A DNA stretch of 64,000 bases from Clostridia bacterium (GTDB taxonomy: Bacteria > Bacillota > Clostridia > TANB77 > CAG-465): positions 201,456 to 265,455 of the forward strand of contig JAOAHC010000040.1 in NCBI GenBank assembly GCA_026415435.1, read 5' to 3'. A program made the translations under genes and the position numbers. Positions 40,047 to 48,789 of the stretch are shown in pieces. The stretch's first letter is position 1, and each line of letters begins with the position of its first letter. The notes beneath the pieces are model-generated. The model did not search any database. It was not told the origin of the DNA and saw only the letters and a program-made list of their open reading frames with translations.

Positions 40047-40574
40047 TTAATTATTTATAACTCCATCCTCTTCAGGCTTATAACTAAATGAACATTTTAT
40101 AGTATCATCTATTATAGTACAAATCATATTATGTTCCCCATTTTGTGATAATACCATTTCACTCAATAATATATTTTTAGCAGAATTAAGCATTTTCTTT
40201 TCACCTATTGAAAGACCTCTTTCCATATGTCTATGTGATAAGTCTCTTACAACTTCTGCTACTTCATATATATTACCAGATTTTATTTTTTCAATATTAC
40301 TATTATATCTTTTACTCCAATTAGTATCATGCACATACGGTTCCTTTGGCTTCTCCAATACTTTAAAAACCATCTCAGAATCATCTTTTGATACAATTTC
40401 TCTTACACCTATATTTTCTGCTTTACTTGTAGGAACCATAAGTTTTATATCCCCAACTGGCATCTTTATAATATAATAGTTTTCTTTTGAGCCCATCATA
40501 TCTCTTTGCTCGATGGATTCTATTGTACCTGCACCATGCATAGGATACACTACTTTATCACCAATATTAAACAT
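40047..40574 (-). CDS. carD: CarD/CdnL-type RNA polymerase-binding regulator
   Basis: A 175-residue protein beginning with the CarD/TRCF RNA-polymerase interaction domain (FNIGDKVVYPMHGAGTIESIE) followed by a helical DNA-binding part (RHMERGLSIGEKKML). CarD proteins stabilise open promoter complexes, often at rRNA promoters. AAGGAGG precedes the ATG. It lies 90 bases after disA, a neighbour pair also found in other clostridia and bacilli, and ends in a strong terminator. Confidence 0.9.
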   Translation of the reverse strand: MFNIGDKVVYPMHGAGTIESIEQRDMMGSKENYYIIKMPVGDIKLMVPTSKAENIGVREIVSKDDSEMVFKVLEKPKEPYVHDTNWSKRYNSNIEKIKSGNIYEVAEVVRDLSHRHMERGLSIGEKKMLNSAKNILLSEMVLSQNGEHNMICTIIDDTIKCSFSYKPEEDGVINN

Positions 40575-40664
40575 GTAAGTCCCCTCCTTAAACCGTTAGT
40601 ATAATCATCATAATATATATTATACCACAAATTTAATTAAATGTAAATGAATTTATACTATTTG

Positions 40665-41744
40665 TTATATATTATAACCTTTTAGTAAGTATTGTTCTTG
40701 TAGTCGTCTAAGCGATTGATTTATTATTTTTGATCTTATTTCTCCAATTCCTTCAACCTCATCTAGTTCTTCAATTGTAGCCGAACATACACCTTGTATA
40801 TTAGAAAAACTAGAGACTATCTTCTCAATAATAGAAAGTGGCATTTTAGGAACCTTACTAAGTATTCTATATCCCCTAGGAGATGCATTTATGTCAAGTA
40901 GATCATTATCTGACTGAGCTTCATAGCCAAGTAATTTAATTATTTTTTCTGCCATAATTAGATCTTTCTTATCAAGCTTTCTTATTTCTGACAATATTGA
41001 AGCTGCAGTTTTACTGTTTTTCTTCTTTATTACCATATAATCTTTAATTATTTTTTCTTCTTCACTTTCAACATTTGCGATTAATTCTTCAAGTTGCATA
41101 TTTACAAGTCTACCTTCATCACCAAGCTCTATAATATTTCTTTCAACTTCAGTTTCCATTCTCATTATAATTTCACTTCTATAAATCGCGTTTGCCACTG
41201 TTTCTAGTGATACTATATCATCAAATTCATGTTCTGTTAATATGTTCATCATACTATCAAATACCGCTTTATATTTTTCTAATGCTTCAAGTGTTTGGTT
41301 AGCTCTTAAAATAACTGCAGAAGTATCATTTATAACATATCTAAAATCTCCTTTAAATATTGTTATAATACCTCTTCTTTGTGATATACAAATAACCAAC
41401 TCATTTGTCTGTTTAGCTACTCTTTCAGCTGTTCTATGTCTTGTACCTGTTTCTATAGTTCTAATTTTAGAATCAGGAACAAGTTGTGTATTTGCCTTTA
41501 ATATTTTTTTCAAATCCTTACTTATTACTATAGCTCCATCCATTTTTGCAAGTTCATATATATTAGCAGGAGTAAAATCTTCATTTATACTAAATCCACC
41601 ATCTACTAATTTCATAACTTCATCACTTTCACCAATAACTATAAGAGCTCCTGTTTTTGCTTTAAGTATATTGTCTAGTCCATTTCTTAAAACTGTTCCT
41701 GGTGCCAGCATTTTTAAAATATCTAGAATTTCCTCTTTAAACAT
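40665..41744 (-). CDS. disA: DNA-integrity-scanning diadenylate cyclase DisA
   Basis: DisA makes cyclic-di-AMP and pauses at branched DNA. The 359-residue length is typical. The DAC domain has KMDGAIVIS (DGA motif) and GTRHRTAERVA (RHR motif); a long helical spine follows and then a C-terminal helix-hairpin-helix domain (DEVEGIGEIRSKII). It starts 21 bases after radA, its usual partner. Confidence 0.97.
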   Translation of the reverse strand: MFKEEILDILKMLAPGTVLRNGLDNILKAKTGALIVIGESDEVMKLVDGGFSINEDFTPANIYELAKMDGAIVISKDLKKILKANTQLVPDSKIRTIETGTRHRTAERVAKQTNELVICISQRRGIITIFKGDFRYVINDTSAVILRANQTLEALEKYKAVFDSMMNILTEHEFDDIVSLETVANAIYRSEIIMRMETEVERNIIELGDEGRLVNMQLEELIANVESEEEKIIKDYMVIKKKNSKTAASILSEIRKLDKKDLIMAEKIIKLLGYEAQSDNDLLDINASPRGYRILSKVPKMPLSIIEKIVSSFSNIQGVCSATIEELDEVEGIGEIRSKIINQSLRRLQEQYLLKGYNI

Positions 41745-41764
41745 TTATCTCACCTACTTAATAA

Positions 41765-43138
41765 TTAATTTAATACATATTCGATTACTTTATCTATTGT
41801 CTCCACACCTATCGTCTTTATATTAGATAACTTAAGTGTCTCTTTTAATAAATCAATTTGTTTTTTTGCTCCTATTACTGTATCATACCCCATTTTTTCT
41901 ATTTCTTTTACTCTTTTTTCAATACTATTAACACTACGTATTTCGCCAGTAAGTCCTATTTCACCTATAAATACAGTCTTAGAATTTACAACTTTATTTC
42001 TATAACTTGATACTATTGACATTGCTACTGCTAAATCAACTGCTGGTTCATCTATCTTTATGCCACCTATAACATTAATATATATGTCTTGAGAACCCAA
42101 ATTAATGTTACATCTTTTTTCTAAAACTGCTAAAATCATATTTAATCTGTTTAAATCTATCCCGTTTGCTACTCTTCTTGGCATATTATAGTATGAATGA
42201 GATGTTAATGCCTGAACTTCTAACAATATAGTAGACGTTCCCTCTAGTGTTGCCACCAAAGCGTTTCCAGATAATTTATCGTTTGATTCAGATAAAAATA
42301 GCTCAGATATATTTTTTATTTCTACCATACCTTTATCTTGCATATCAAAAATACCTATTTCATTAGTAGAGCCAAACCTATTTTTCACACCCCTTATTAT
42401 TCTGTGTGAAAAAAATCTTTCCCCTTCGATATATAAAACTACATCAACCATATGCTCTAGTATTCTTGGCCCTGCTATTACACCATCTTTTGTAACATGA
42501 CCTATTACAATTACTGTAATACCATTTTGCTTTGCCATGTACATGAGTCTTGCTGTAACTTCTTTTACTTGAGAAACACTTCCAGAAACCGAAGATATTT
42601 CTTCATCATACATTGTTTGTATCGAATCTACTATACAAAATTTAGGTTCATTTATTTTAACCTGCTCTTCTATATTTGATATGTTAGTTTCACTTAAAAA
42701 AAGTATATTTTCTTCTTTTATTTTTAATCTATCACATCTTAATTTTACTTGGCTTTCAGACTCTTCTCCAGAAATATATAGTACTTTACCATATCTAGCC
42801 AAGTTACCACACATTTGCATTATTAAGGTGGATTTACCTATGCCAGGTTCCCCACCAAAAAGTGTAAGAGATCCTTCAACCATACCGCCGCCAAAAACTC
42901 TATTTAATTCTTCAAAACCAGTATCTATTCTTAATTTATCACTTACTGTGATATCCGTAAGCTTTTTTGCAGAAGCTTTAAAATTATGTGAATCTTTAAA
43001 ACCAACTGTATGTTTAGTACTCTTTGATATTCTTTCTTCAACAAAACTATTCCAATTATTACATCCTGGACATTTTCCAAGCCATTTTGCACTTTCATAT
43101 CCACATTCTTTACAAAAAAAAGTTGTAGTATTTTTCAA
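41765..43138 (-). CDS. radA: DNA repair helicase RadA/Sms
   Basis: A 457-residue RadA that promotes branch migration in recombination. Order: N-terminal C4 zinc finger (CKECG ... CPGC), RecA-like core with Walker A GGEPGIGKST, Walker B FCIVDSIQT, the RadA-specific KNRFGS motif, and a C-terminal Lon-like domain. It is first in the radA-disA-carD group and lies just left of the tmRNA gene. Confidence 0.97.
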   Translation of the reverse strand: MKNTTTFFCKECGYESAKWLGKCPGCNNWNSFVEERISKSTKHTVGFKDSHNFKASAKKLTDITVSDKLRIDTGFEELNRVFGGGMVEGSLTLFGGEPGIGKSTLIMQMCGNLARYGKVLYISGEESESQVKLRCDRLKIKEENILFLSETNISNIEEQVKINEPKFCIVDSIQTMYDEEISSVSGSVSQVKEVTARLMYMAKQNGITVIVIGHVTKDGVIAGPRILEHMVDVVLYIEGERFFSHRIIRGVKNRFGSTNEIGIFDMQDKGMVEIKNISELFLSESNDKLSGNALVATLEGTSTILLEVQALTSHSYYNMPRRVANGIDLNRLNMILAVLEKRCNINLGSQDIYINVIGGIKIDEPAVDLAVAMSIVSSYRNKVVNSKTVFIGEIGLTGEIRSVNSIEKRVKEIEKMGYDTVIGAKKQIDLLKETLKLSNIKTIGVETIDKVIEYVLN

Positions 43139-43190
43139 AATATCACCTACTGCATAAATATATATTTATTTTTTATATTATTACTATATT

Positions 43191-43547
43191 TGGTGGAGGT
43201 GGCGAGAATTGAACTCGCGTCCGAAAACCTATTCATATAAACTTCTCCGAGTGCAGTAAATATTTAAAATTTAACTAATATACTGTAATATTTACCAAAC
43301 TATATATTAGTCTTGTTGCCAAATTACCCTTTAACCTGCAACAAAGGTTAAATTTGTTATTCTAGATAATCGATGCCTATACTAACCCTCTAGCAAAACT
43401 AATATAGACATGCTGCTATAAATTAAGCAGCAAAAGCAAATTTATTATTATCTGCGTTTAAATTTTATTCTCGTTTTTATAGTGGCCAACGAGAATCCAC
43501 TACTCGCTATTTATACTTCAAAATATCCGTCGAAGCCTTACACCCCC
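43191..43547 (-). ncRNA. ssrA: tmRNA
   Basis: The 5' end GGGGGTGTAAGG pairs with the 3' end CCACCTCC-ACCA as a seven-pair acceptor stem with one G-U, and GTTCAATTC is the T-arm. About 357 bases, one-piece type. The tag frame at 43455-43423 encodes ADNNKFAFAA then TAA, a typical clostridial degradation tag ending in Ala-Ala. It rescues stalled ribosomes with SmpB. The CCA tail is encoded. Confidence 0.97.
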
Positions 43548-43570
43548 GTAATTTGGATAATCCCTATATA

Positions 43571-43607
43571 ATTATACCATATTTACAAGTAAATAACTAG
43601 TATTTTT
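43571..43607 (-). promoter_or_regulatory. tmRNA promoter, near-copy of the 6S-like RNA promoter
   Basis: Extended -10 TGGTATAAT (TATAAT at 43576-43571) and a conserved upstream block containing ACTAGTTATTTA. It matches 43874-43910 at 34 of 37 bases. Confidence 0.8.
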
Positions 43608-43695
43608 CATAAAAGTTGTTAAAATTAGTTTAATATTTTAAAAAAATAAGTTTAAGTAATATCTTAAAATATTACTTAAACTTTATTATACAAAT

Positions 43696-43865
43696 AAAAA
43701 AGTCAGAAGCAACGGTAATAACGATAAAACCCTTTATAATAAGGTGGGAATCTTGTTGCATCTTTTAGGATTCTCTAAATATAACTAAGAGCATTCAACA
43801 CCGGATGCACTATTTTAATTCCCTATCGTTTGATTGTAGATTTTTCATATAACCATTGTTTCTAA
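43696..43865 (-). ncRNA. ssrS: Structured RNA, probable 6S RNA
   Basis: Of about 170 bases, the 5' end (GAAACAATGGTTAT) pairs with the 3' end (ATTACCGTTGCTTC) as a closing stem. Inside, AACGATA/TATCGTT, GGGAAT/ATTCCC and TGCATC/GATGCA pair in nested order to make a long rod. A large one-sided bubble on the 5' strand and a small hairpin (CCTTATTATAAAGG) on the 3' strand resemble 6S RNA, which binds housekeeping RNA polymerase. A T-run follows the 3' end and a TATAAT lies 12 bases upstream of the 5' end. The RNA-gene call is strong; the 6S identity is moderate. Confidence 0.6.
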
Positions 43866-43873
43866 CTAATATT

Positions 43874-43910
43874 ATTATACCATATTTAAATATAAATAAC
43901 TAGTATTTTT
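43874..43910 (-). promoter_or_regulatory. Promoter of the 6S-like RNA
   Basis: Extended -10 TGGTATAAT (TATAAT at 43879-43874) with the same ACTAGTTATTTA upstream block as the tmRNA promoter. Confidence 0.8.
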
Positions 43911-43947
43911 TAAAAAATTTTATCTTTTTAATAAATAATTTTATATC

Positions 43948-44328
43948 TTATTTCTCTATACTAGACTTCCATAAAGAATGTAAATTACAATATGCATAAA
44001 CATCAATATTACCTTCTTCTTCTATATAAAAACTAGCATTAGGTTTTTCGCCAGGATTTAATTTTTTTCTATAAACTTTACTATCTGTATTAATATGTAT
44101 CCATTCAATATAGTGATCTGGTATCATTGGATGGTCTACACTGCCTATATTCACTGTAACTATATTTTTATCTATTCCGACAACCGGAACATGTTTTTCT
44201 AAAGCAGCATCAAACGTATTTGCTTTTAACTCTATCATAGTTGTATCACAACACACCATTGTACCTTTACCTTCATCTATTAATTCTACAAGATTACCAC
44301 ATACTTTACATCTATAAAACTTCGACAT
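43948..44328 (-). CDS. dfx: Desulfoferrodoxin (superoxide reductase)
   Basis: A 126-residue two-iron superoxide reductase, which turns superoxide to peroxide without making oxygen. Centre I has the desulforedoxin cysteines (YRCKVCG, then MVCCD); centre II has histidines in EKHVPV, DHPM and EWIHI and the cysteine in AYCNLHSLW. The ATG at 44328 follows GGAGTG and replaces a start three codons upstream. It is the last gene of perR-rbr-dfx. Confidence 0.95.
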   Translation of the reverse strand: MSKFYRCKVCGNLVELIDEGKGTMVCCDTTMIELKANTFDAALEKHVPVVGIDKNIVTVNIGSVDHPMIPDHYIEWIHINTDSKVYRKKLNPGEKPNASFYIEEEGNIDVYAYCNLHSLWKSSIEK

Positions 44329-44351
44329 AAAAAACACTCCTATCTATAATT

Positions 44352-44891
44352 TTAATAATTTTCTGCTTTTACTTCAAAGTAGGCTTTTGGATGTGCGCAT
44401 ACAGGGCAAACTTCAGGTGCACTTTTACCAAAATGTATATGACCACAATTTCCGCATTTCCAAATTTTATCGCCTTCTTTTGAAAACACAATACCATTTT
44501 CAACATTTTCAAGTAATTTAAGATATCTTTTTTCATGTTCTGCTTCAATTTTCGCAACACCTTCAAATAAAAATGCTATATGATCAAATCCTTCTTCTTT
44601 AGCTTCTTTTGCAAATTTTTGATACATATCTGTCCATTCATAGTTTTCACCTGATGCGGCATCCTTTAAATTTTCAGCTGTTTTAGGAACACTTCCTCCA
44701 TGTAATAGCTTAAACCAAAGTTTAGCATGTTCTTTTTCATTTTTTGCTGTTTCCTCAAATAGATCAGCTATTTGTTCATATCCATCTTTTCTTGCTTGAG
44801 ATGCATAATAACTATATTTATTTCTTGCTTGAGATTCTCCTGAAAATGCAGCCATTAAATTAGCTTCTGTTCTAGATCCTTTTAATTCCAT
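44352..44891 (-). CDS. rbr: Rubrerythrin
   Basis: A 179-residue peroxide-reducing di-iron protein. The ferritin-like domain carries [14 protein letters not shown], the EKEHAKLW and EAEHEKRY iron ligands, and the C-terminal rubredoxin domain has CGNCGH and CPVC. AGGAGG precedes the ATG, three bases after the perR stop. It reduces peroxide made by the downstream superoxide reductase. Confidence 0.97.
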   Translation of the reverse strand: MELKGSRTEANLMAAFSGESQARNKYSYYASQARKDGYEQIADLFEETAKNEKEHAKLWFKLLHGGSVPKTAENLKDAASGENYEWTDMYQKFAKEAKEEGFDHIAFLFEGVAKIEAEHEKRYLKLLENVENGIVFSKEGDKIWKCGNCGHIHFGKSAPEVCPVCAHPKAYFEVKAENY

Positions 44892-44894
44892 TTT

Positions 44895-45284
44895 TTATTT
44901 CCTCCTTAAATTATCTTTACATTTAGAGCATAACACATTAAATATTAAATTGTCTGATAATATTTTACAATCAAGATTCTGTTCTAATTTCTTAGAAATA
45001 TTGTCAAAATATTCATCAAATCCATCCTCTATTTTTCCACAGCATGCACAAACCACATGATAGTGCATAGACAAATCACCATCAAATCTATCTGTATCAT
45101 CATATGTTCTCACCTTTTTTATTAGACCTTGTGTATATAGATTATCTAAATTTCTATATACTGTACCTAGACTTAAATTTGGAATTTCTTTTATTAATTC
45201 AGAATAAATTTGATTTGCTGTTGGATGTGTTTTAACACTTTTTAAATACTCCTGTATTTTTTCTCTTTGTTTAGAATATTTCAC
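44895..45284 (-). CDS. perR: Fur-family regulator, probably PerR
   Basis: A 129-residue Fur-type repressor: winged helix (PTANQIYSELI, SLGTVYRNLDNL), the metal-site segment RFDGDLSMHYH, and two structural zinc pairs (CACCG and CSKC). Its operon with rubrerythrin and desulfoferrodoxin, and the 7-1-7 operator covering its own promoter, favour the peroxide sensor PerR over Fur or Zur; the sequence alone does not settle this. Confidence 0.88.
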   Translation of the reverse strand: MKYSKQREKIQEYLKSVKTHPTANQIYSELIKEIPNLSLGTVYRNLDNLYTQGLIKKVRTYDDTDRFDGDLSMHYHVVCACCGKIEDGFDEYFDNISKKLEQNLDCKILSDNLIFNVLCSKCKDNLRRK

Positions 45285-45300
45285 ATTCTATGCTCCTTCT

Positions 45301-45323
45301 AAAATAGTAATGATTACTATTTT
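45301..45323. promoter_or_regulatory. PerR/Fur-type operator
   Basis: A perfect 11-1-11 palindrome, AAAATAGTAAT-G-ATTACTATTTT, containing a 7-1-7 box close to the PerR consensus TTATAATnATTATAA. It covers the expected start of perR transcription. Confidence 0.88.
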
Positions 45324-45328
45324 TAACT

Positions 45329-45357
45329 ATTTTATATCTTATTTTAAAAAAAGTCAA
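45329..45357 (-). promoter_or_regulatory. Promoter of perR-rbr-dfx
   Basis: Read leftward: TTGACT (45357-45352), 17 bases, TAAAAT (45334-45329), directly upstream of the PerR-type operator. Confidence 0.85.
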
Positions 45358-45386
45358 GTAAATTTTAACAATATTTTAAAACTTCA

Positions 45387-45415
45387 TTGACATAGAACAT
45401 GTGTTCGTATATAAT
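45387..45415 (+). promoter_or_regulatory. Promoter of dinB
   Basis: TTGACA (45387-45392), 17 bases, TATAAT (45410-45415), a consensus sigma-A promoter. Confidence 0.92.
45395..45406. promoter_or_regulatory. LexA (SOS) box inside the dinB promoter
   Basis: GAACATGTGTTC lies between the -35 and -10 boxes and matches the Gram-positive LexA box GAACnnnnGTTC. Its position would block polymerase, predicting DNA-damage induction of dinB. Confidence 0.92.
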
Positions 45416-45431
45416 AGTTTTGGTGATTTAA

Positions 45432-46604
45432 ATGATAATTCTTCACATAGACGTTAATTCTGCATTTCTTTCTTGGTCTGCACTTAAAATGTTATCAGAA
45501 GGAAGTACTATTGATTTAAGAGATATTGCTTCTGCAGTAGCTGGAGATCCTACAAAAAGACACGGAGTAATTTTAGCAAAATCAATATCAGCAAAAAAGT
45601 ATTTAATAAACACAGGAGAACCTATATTCTCTGCCCTAAAAAAATGTCCAAAATTAGTTATTGTTAAGCCTGATTTTACACTGTATGAAAATTTTCATTC
45701 AAAATTTATAAAGTTTTTACAAAATTATTTTGAAAATATACAGATATGTTCTATAGATGAATGTTGTATCGATTATACACCTTACATTAATCTATATGGT
45801 GATCCTATAAAATTTAGCAACATGATAAAAAACAAAATATATTCTACTTTAGGTTTTACTGTAAACATAGGTATAGGGGAAAATAAATTGTTAGCTAAAA
45901 TGGCGTCTGATTTTTCTAAACCAGATAAAGTACACACTATATTTAAATCTCAAATACAAAATAAATTGTGGCCATTACCTATAAATAAATTATTTATGTT
46001 AGGGAAAAAAAGTGAGATGAAATTAGCTCAAAGAGGATTTAAATATATAAAAGATATAGCATTATCAGATCCAAAAATCTTAAAAAATTTATTAGGTAAA
46101 ATGGGTCTTATGTTGTGGGAATATTCAAATGGAATTGATAATTCAAAAATAACTACATCACACACTTTAAAAAGCGTAAGTGTATCTGAGACAATACCTT
46201 ATGATATTAACTCTAAGACAGACGCATATAAGCAAATTTTAAAGCTTTCAGAAAATATAGGCGAACGCATAAGAAATTTAAAATCCAACACACAGTTATT
46301 ATGTGTAGAAATAAAAAACAATTCTTTTGAAAAATATTCTCATCAAAGAAAACTTAATCTACCTATATCTTCTGATATACATATCTATGAAATATGCAAA
46401 GGTATATTTAATTCAATGTGGCATAATGATCCTATAAGAAGTATTGGAATAAGTGCAAATCTAATATCGGAAAATGAAATAGAGCAATTAAATTTTTTTG
46501 ATACAGAAAAAAGTTATCTGAAACATGAAAAAGTTGATAAAACTGTAGATCTAATAAGAAAAAAATATAGCAATGTTACAATAAAAAGAGCTAGTTTATT
46601 GTAA
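45432..46604 (+). CDS. dinB: Y-family DNA polymerase IV
   Basis: A 390-residue translesion polymerase. Catalytic acidic residues are in ILHIDVNSAF near the start and SIDEC near residue 110; GIGENKLLAKMASD and the little-finger domain follow. GGTGA precedes the ATG. The consensus promoter with embedded LexA box shows it belongs to the SOS response. It is the only clearly known gene on the plus strand apart from the glycosyltransferase. Confidence 0.95.
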   Translation: MIILHIDVNSAFLSWSALKMLSEGSTIDLRDIASAVAGDPTKRHGVILAKSISAKKYLINTGEPIFSALKKCPKLVIVKPDFTLYENFHSKFIKFLQNYFENIQICSIDECCIDYTPYINLYGDPIKFSNMIKNKIYSTLGFTVNIGIGENKLLAKMASDFSKPDKVHTIFKSQIQNKLWPLPINKLFMLGKKSEMKLAQRGFKYIKDIALSDPKILKNLLGKMGLMLWEYSNGIDNSKITTSHTLKSVSVSETIPYDINSKTDAYKQILKLSENIGERIRNLKSNTQLLCVEIKNNSFEKYSHQRKLNLPISSDIHIYEICKGIFNSMWHNDPIRSIGISANLISENEIEQLNFFDTEKSYLKHEKVDKTVDLIRKKYSNVTIKRASLL

Positions 46605-46608
46605 CATT
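46572..46608 (+). terminator. Terminator of dinB
   Basis: AATGTTACAATA (46572-46583) pairs exactly with 46597-46608, followed by a T-run. The hairpin overlaps the last codons of dinB. Confidence 0.75.
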
Positions 46609-46617
46609 ACCAATTTT

Positions 46618-47331
46618 TTATATTGAACTTTTTGATAATATAAAGTAATTTAAATTAAGATCCTCTATTGTAGGTTCTGTAACTGATTTTGTTTTAATAC
46701 CAAGTCCAGTTTCATAAACAGTAGTTTCAGTATATTTAGCATTATAGTTCATTTTTATATCATCTATAGTAAGTACAGTAGTTATTCTTTGAACTTCTTC
46801 ATTATTTTCATTTATAGTATTAGATATATCAGTTATTTTTATTTTAGCTGTATGCTTTTCTCCTTTTTTAGCAATTGCCTCATAACTAGAAATTGTCCAT
46901 TCACTATTTACTTTAAGTGGTAATTTTATAGCTAAAACATCATCGATATAAAGACCATCTGTCTTAAGTTTCCAAACTTCATCTGTAACCTTTGGAGGTT
47001 CTTCTCCTTTTAAATCGCTATTATCAGTAACTTTATATACAACTGTTTTACTATCACTAGTACTTGTAACATTATTAGCCACTTTAGTCCTAGAACCCCA
47101 ATGTACAGGTCCTCCATCATAAATCAACTTTTTAGACTTATCAGTAAATAAATAAGGTAGAAGTACGTTTGTATTAATTGTATAAATTTCAACTTGTTTT
47201 GAATTATTGCTACCATTATTATTTGTATTATTATTTATGTTGCTATTTTGATAAATATAATATACATATACTGTTGTAATTACTGCTATAATTAGCAGTA
47301 TTAATAAAATAAAAACAAATACTTTTTTCAT
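46618..47331 (-). CDS. Membrane-anchored protein of unknown function
   Basis: A 237-residue protein whose ATG at 47331 follows a GGAGGAGG site. A membrane helix (about residues 2-24) is followed by an Asn/Ser-rich linker and an external domain with VHWGSR and late strands. There is no lipobox cysteine. No family recognised. It lies downstream of the 47504 secreted protein but beyond its terminator hairpin. Confidence 0.7.
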   Translation of the reverse strand: MKKVFVFILLILLIIAVITTVYVYYIYQNSNINNNTNNNGSNNSKQVEIYTINTNVLLPYLFTDKSKKLIYDGGPVHWGSRTKVANNVTSTSDSKTVVYKVTDNSDLKGEEPPKVTDEVWKLKTDGLYIDDVLAIKLPLKVNSEWTISSYEAIAKKGEKHTAKIKITDISNTINENNEEVQRITTVLTIDDIKMNYNAKYTETTVYETGLGIKTKSVTEPTIEDLNLNYFILSKSSI

Positions 47332-47418
47332 AATAAATCTAACCTCCTCCAATAATAAATTATTGTTATACTATTATTATATCAAATAGTTGGTAAATTA
47401 TAAACTACTAAATAAAAT

Positions 47419-47468
47419 AATGCCACCCTATAACTATTTTTTTATAATATAGTTAATATGGTGGCATT
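47419..47468 (-). terminator. Terminator of the matrixin/47504 pair
   Basis: AATGCCACC (47419-47427) pairs with GGTGGCATT (47460-47468), and the inner A/T bases extend the stem. Confidence 0.75.
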
Positions 47469-47503
47469 ATCTTTCTAAACACAAATTTAATGTTACAATT
47501 TAA

Positions 47504-48196
47504 TTATTTGAACGCTCTGAATATATTTTCAGAGTTTTCAAATTTACCAGTAATATTATCTTTTATTTGATTAGTTTTAATGACAAACTCTCTTAACCCA
47601 TACTCAAATCCAATTATGCTATATCTATCGTAGTCACGAGAATATTTTAAAAACATTAAATACTTCTTGTCCTCTTCAATGTCTATGTCGTTTTCCATCT
47701 TTTCCCTGACAAATGTAGATTTAGATATTTTACTAGCACTGTCCTTAGTTGCCTCTTTTTCATTATACTTAGCTAAAGAAACAAGCTTTTCTTTTTGCAT
47801 GGGATCCAATGTCTTTTCGTATTCTTCAATTGCTATAGTGCCCCCAAGTTTCATAAATGGGACTGTGGTATTGGCTTCAATGTTACCCTTTTCAACACTT
47901 AATACTTCCATATCACCTATAGTAAAGGTATGGGTATATATTTTCTTCACCGGATTATAATTAATTGCTCCATCAATTTTGCTAACTTTAGCAATTATTA
48001 CATCGGTAGCTTCTTGAGAAAGCACTGCATAATCTGAAAAATCAATTGAAAAATCCGCAGAAACTCCTATATCCAATACTATGTTTTGAGCATTTTCTTC
48101 CGCCGTTTGTAATTTTGTATTACCAATGTTGCTTACTCCAACTGCCCCACCAACTATAACCGCAAGCGCTACTACATAAATAATAAGTTTTTTCAT
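47504..48196 (-). CDS. Secreted protein sharing a domain with the sigma-partner protein
   Basis: A 230-residue protein with an N-terminal signal/anchor helix (residues about 3-22). The rest is a domain also found in the 49099 protein: ViAKvsKI, a KG-N turn, GGxIxxxxYEKTL, then a YLMFLKYSRDY strand and a glycine-rich end. I do not recognise the domain. It starts 12 bases after the matrixin-like protease, so the two are co-transcribed and may work as substrate or inhibitor and enzyme. Confidence 0.75.
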   Translation of the reverse strand: MKKLIIYVVALAVIVGGAVGVSNIGNTKLQTAEENAQNIVLDIGVSADFSIDFSDYAVLSQEATDVIIAKVSKIDGAINYNPVKKIYTHTFTIGDMEVLSVEKGNIEANTTVPFMKLGGTIAIEEYEKTLDPMQKEKLVSLAKYNEKEATKDSASKISKSTFVREKMENDIDIEEDKKYLMFLKYSRDYDRYSIIGFEYGLREFVIKTNQIKDNITGKFENSENIFRAFK

Positions 48197-48207
48197 ATTA
48201 TGGCCTC

Positions 48208-48789
48208 CTAGTATTTTAAATTTATTGCATCATGGTCATCTTTTCCAACTCTCTGCGTTGCCCTACCTGCACCAGTTTGACACATAATACTATAAATATT
48301 ACCGTTATTTTCATTCAAACCCATTACATGTCCCATCTCATGACAAATAGTCCCTTGACGATTTGTAGCACTTAAGCTACCTAAATTGATCGTATTGAGA
48401 TAAACATCACAGTAAAACCAGTTCTGTTGAGTTGGATATACTCGTTGAGCTGAGGCAAGAAAGAAACGAGTTTCTGCAAGAACATAATCTCCATTTTCTC
48501 CCCAAAAATCTTTAGTTTTGCCATAAAAATCCATCTCTGTTCCATTGTTAGAAGAGACTGGATATAAATATATCGGATTATAACCAAACCCAGTATATAT
48601 CCAGTTATCCGCTGCACCGTTAATTTGTGGGATATATGCATTCGCTGTAGAATTCACATAGTAATACATGTTCCCAACACCTCTCATAAGTTTATACGGA
48701 AATGCTGGCGAAGCCGCAAAAGCATTAACAGTAGATGTCAGTAAAATCATTACTGATACCAAGACTGCAGTTAAAGTCTTTTTTTTCAT
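48208..48789 (-). CDS. Secreted matrixin-like zinc metalloprotease
   Basis: A 193-residue protein with a clear signal peptide (cleaved near AFAAS) and a C-terminal zinc motif HEMGHVMGLNE, followed by the Met-turn segment YSIMC. In matrixins the third ligand is His at the position occupied here by Glu, so metal binding may differ. The ATG at 48789 follows GGAGGG. It is the first gene of the pair with 47504 and sits downstream of the sigma-factor genes. Confidence 0.85.
   Translation of the reverse strand: MKKKTLTAVLVSVMILLTSTVNAFAASPAFPYKLMRGVGNMYYYVNSTANAYIPQINGAADNWIYTGFGYNPIYLYPVSSNNGTEMDFYGKTKDFWGENGDYVLAETRFFLASAQRVYPTQQNWFYCDVYLNTINLGSLSATNRQGTICHEMGHVMGLNENNGNIYSIMCQTGAGRATQRVGKDDHDAINLKY

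Noticed and set aside
41242-41826. Plus-strand frame of 194 codons opposite disA
   Set aside because: Antisense shadow of a highly conserved gene with no ribosome site.
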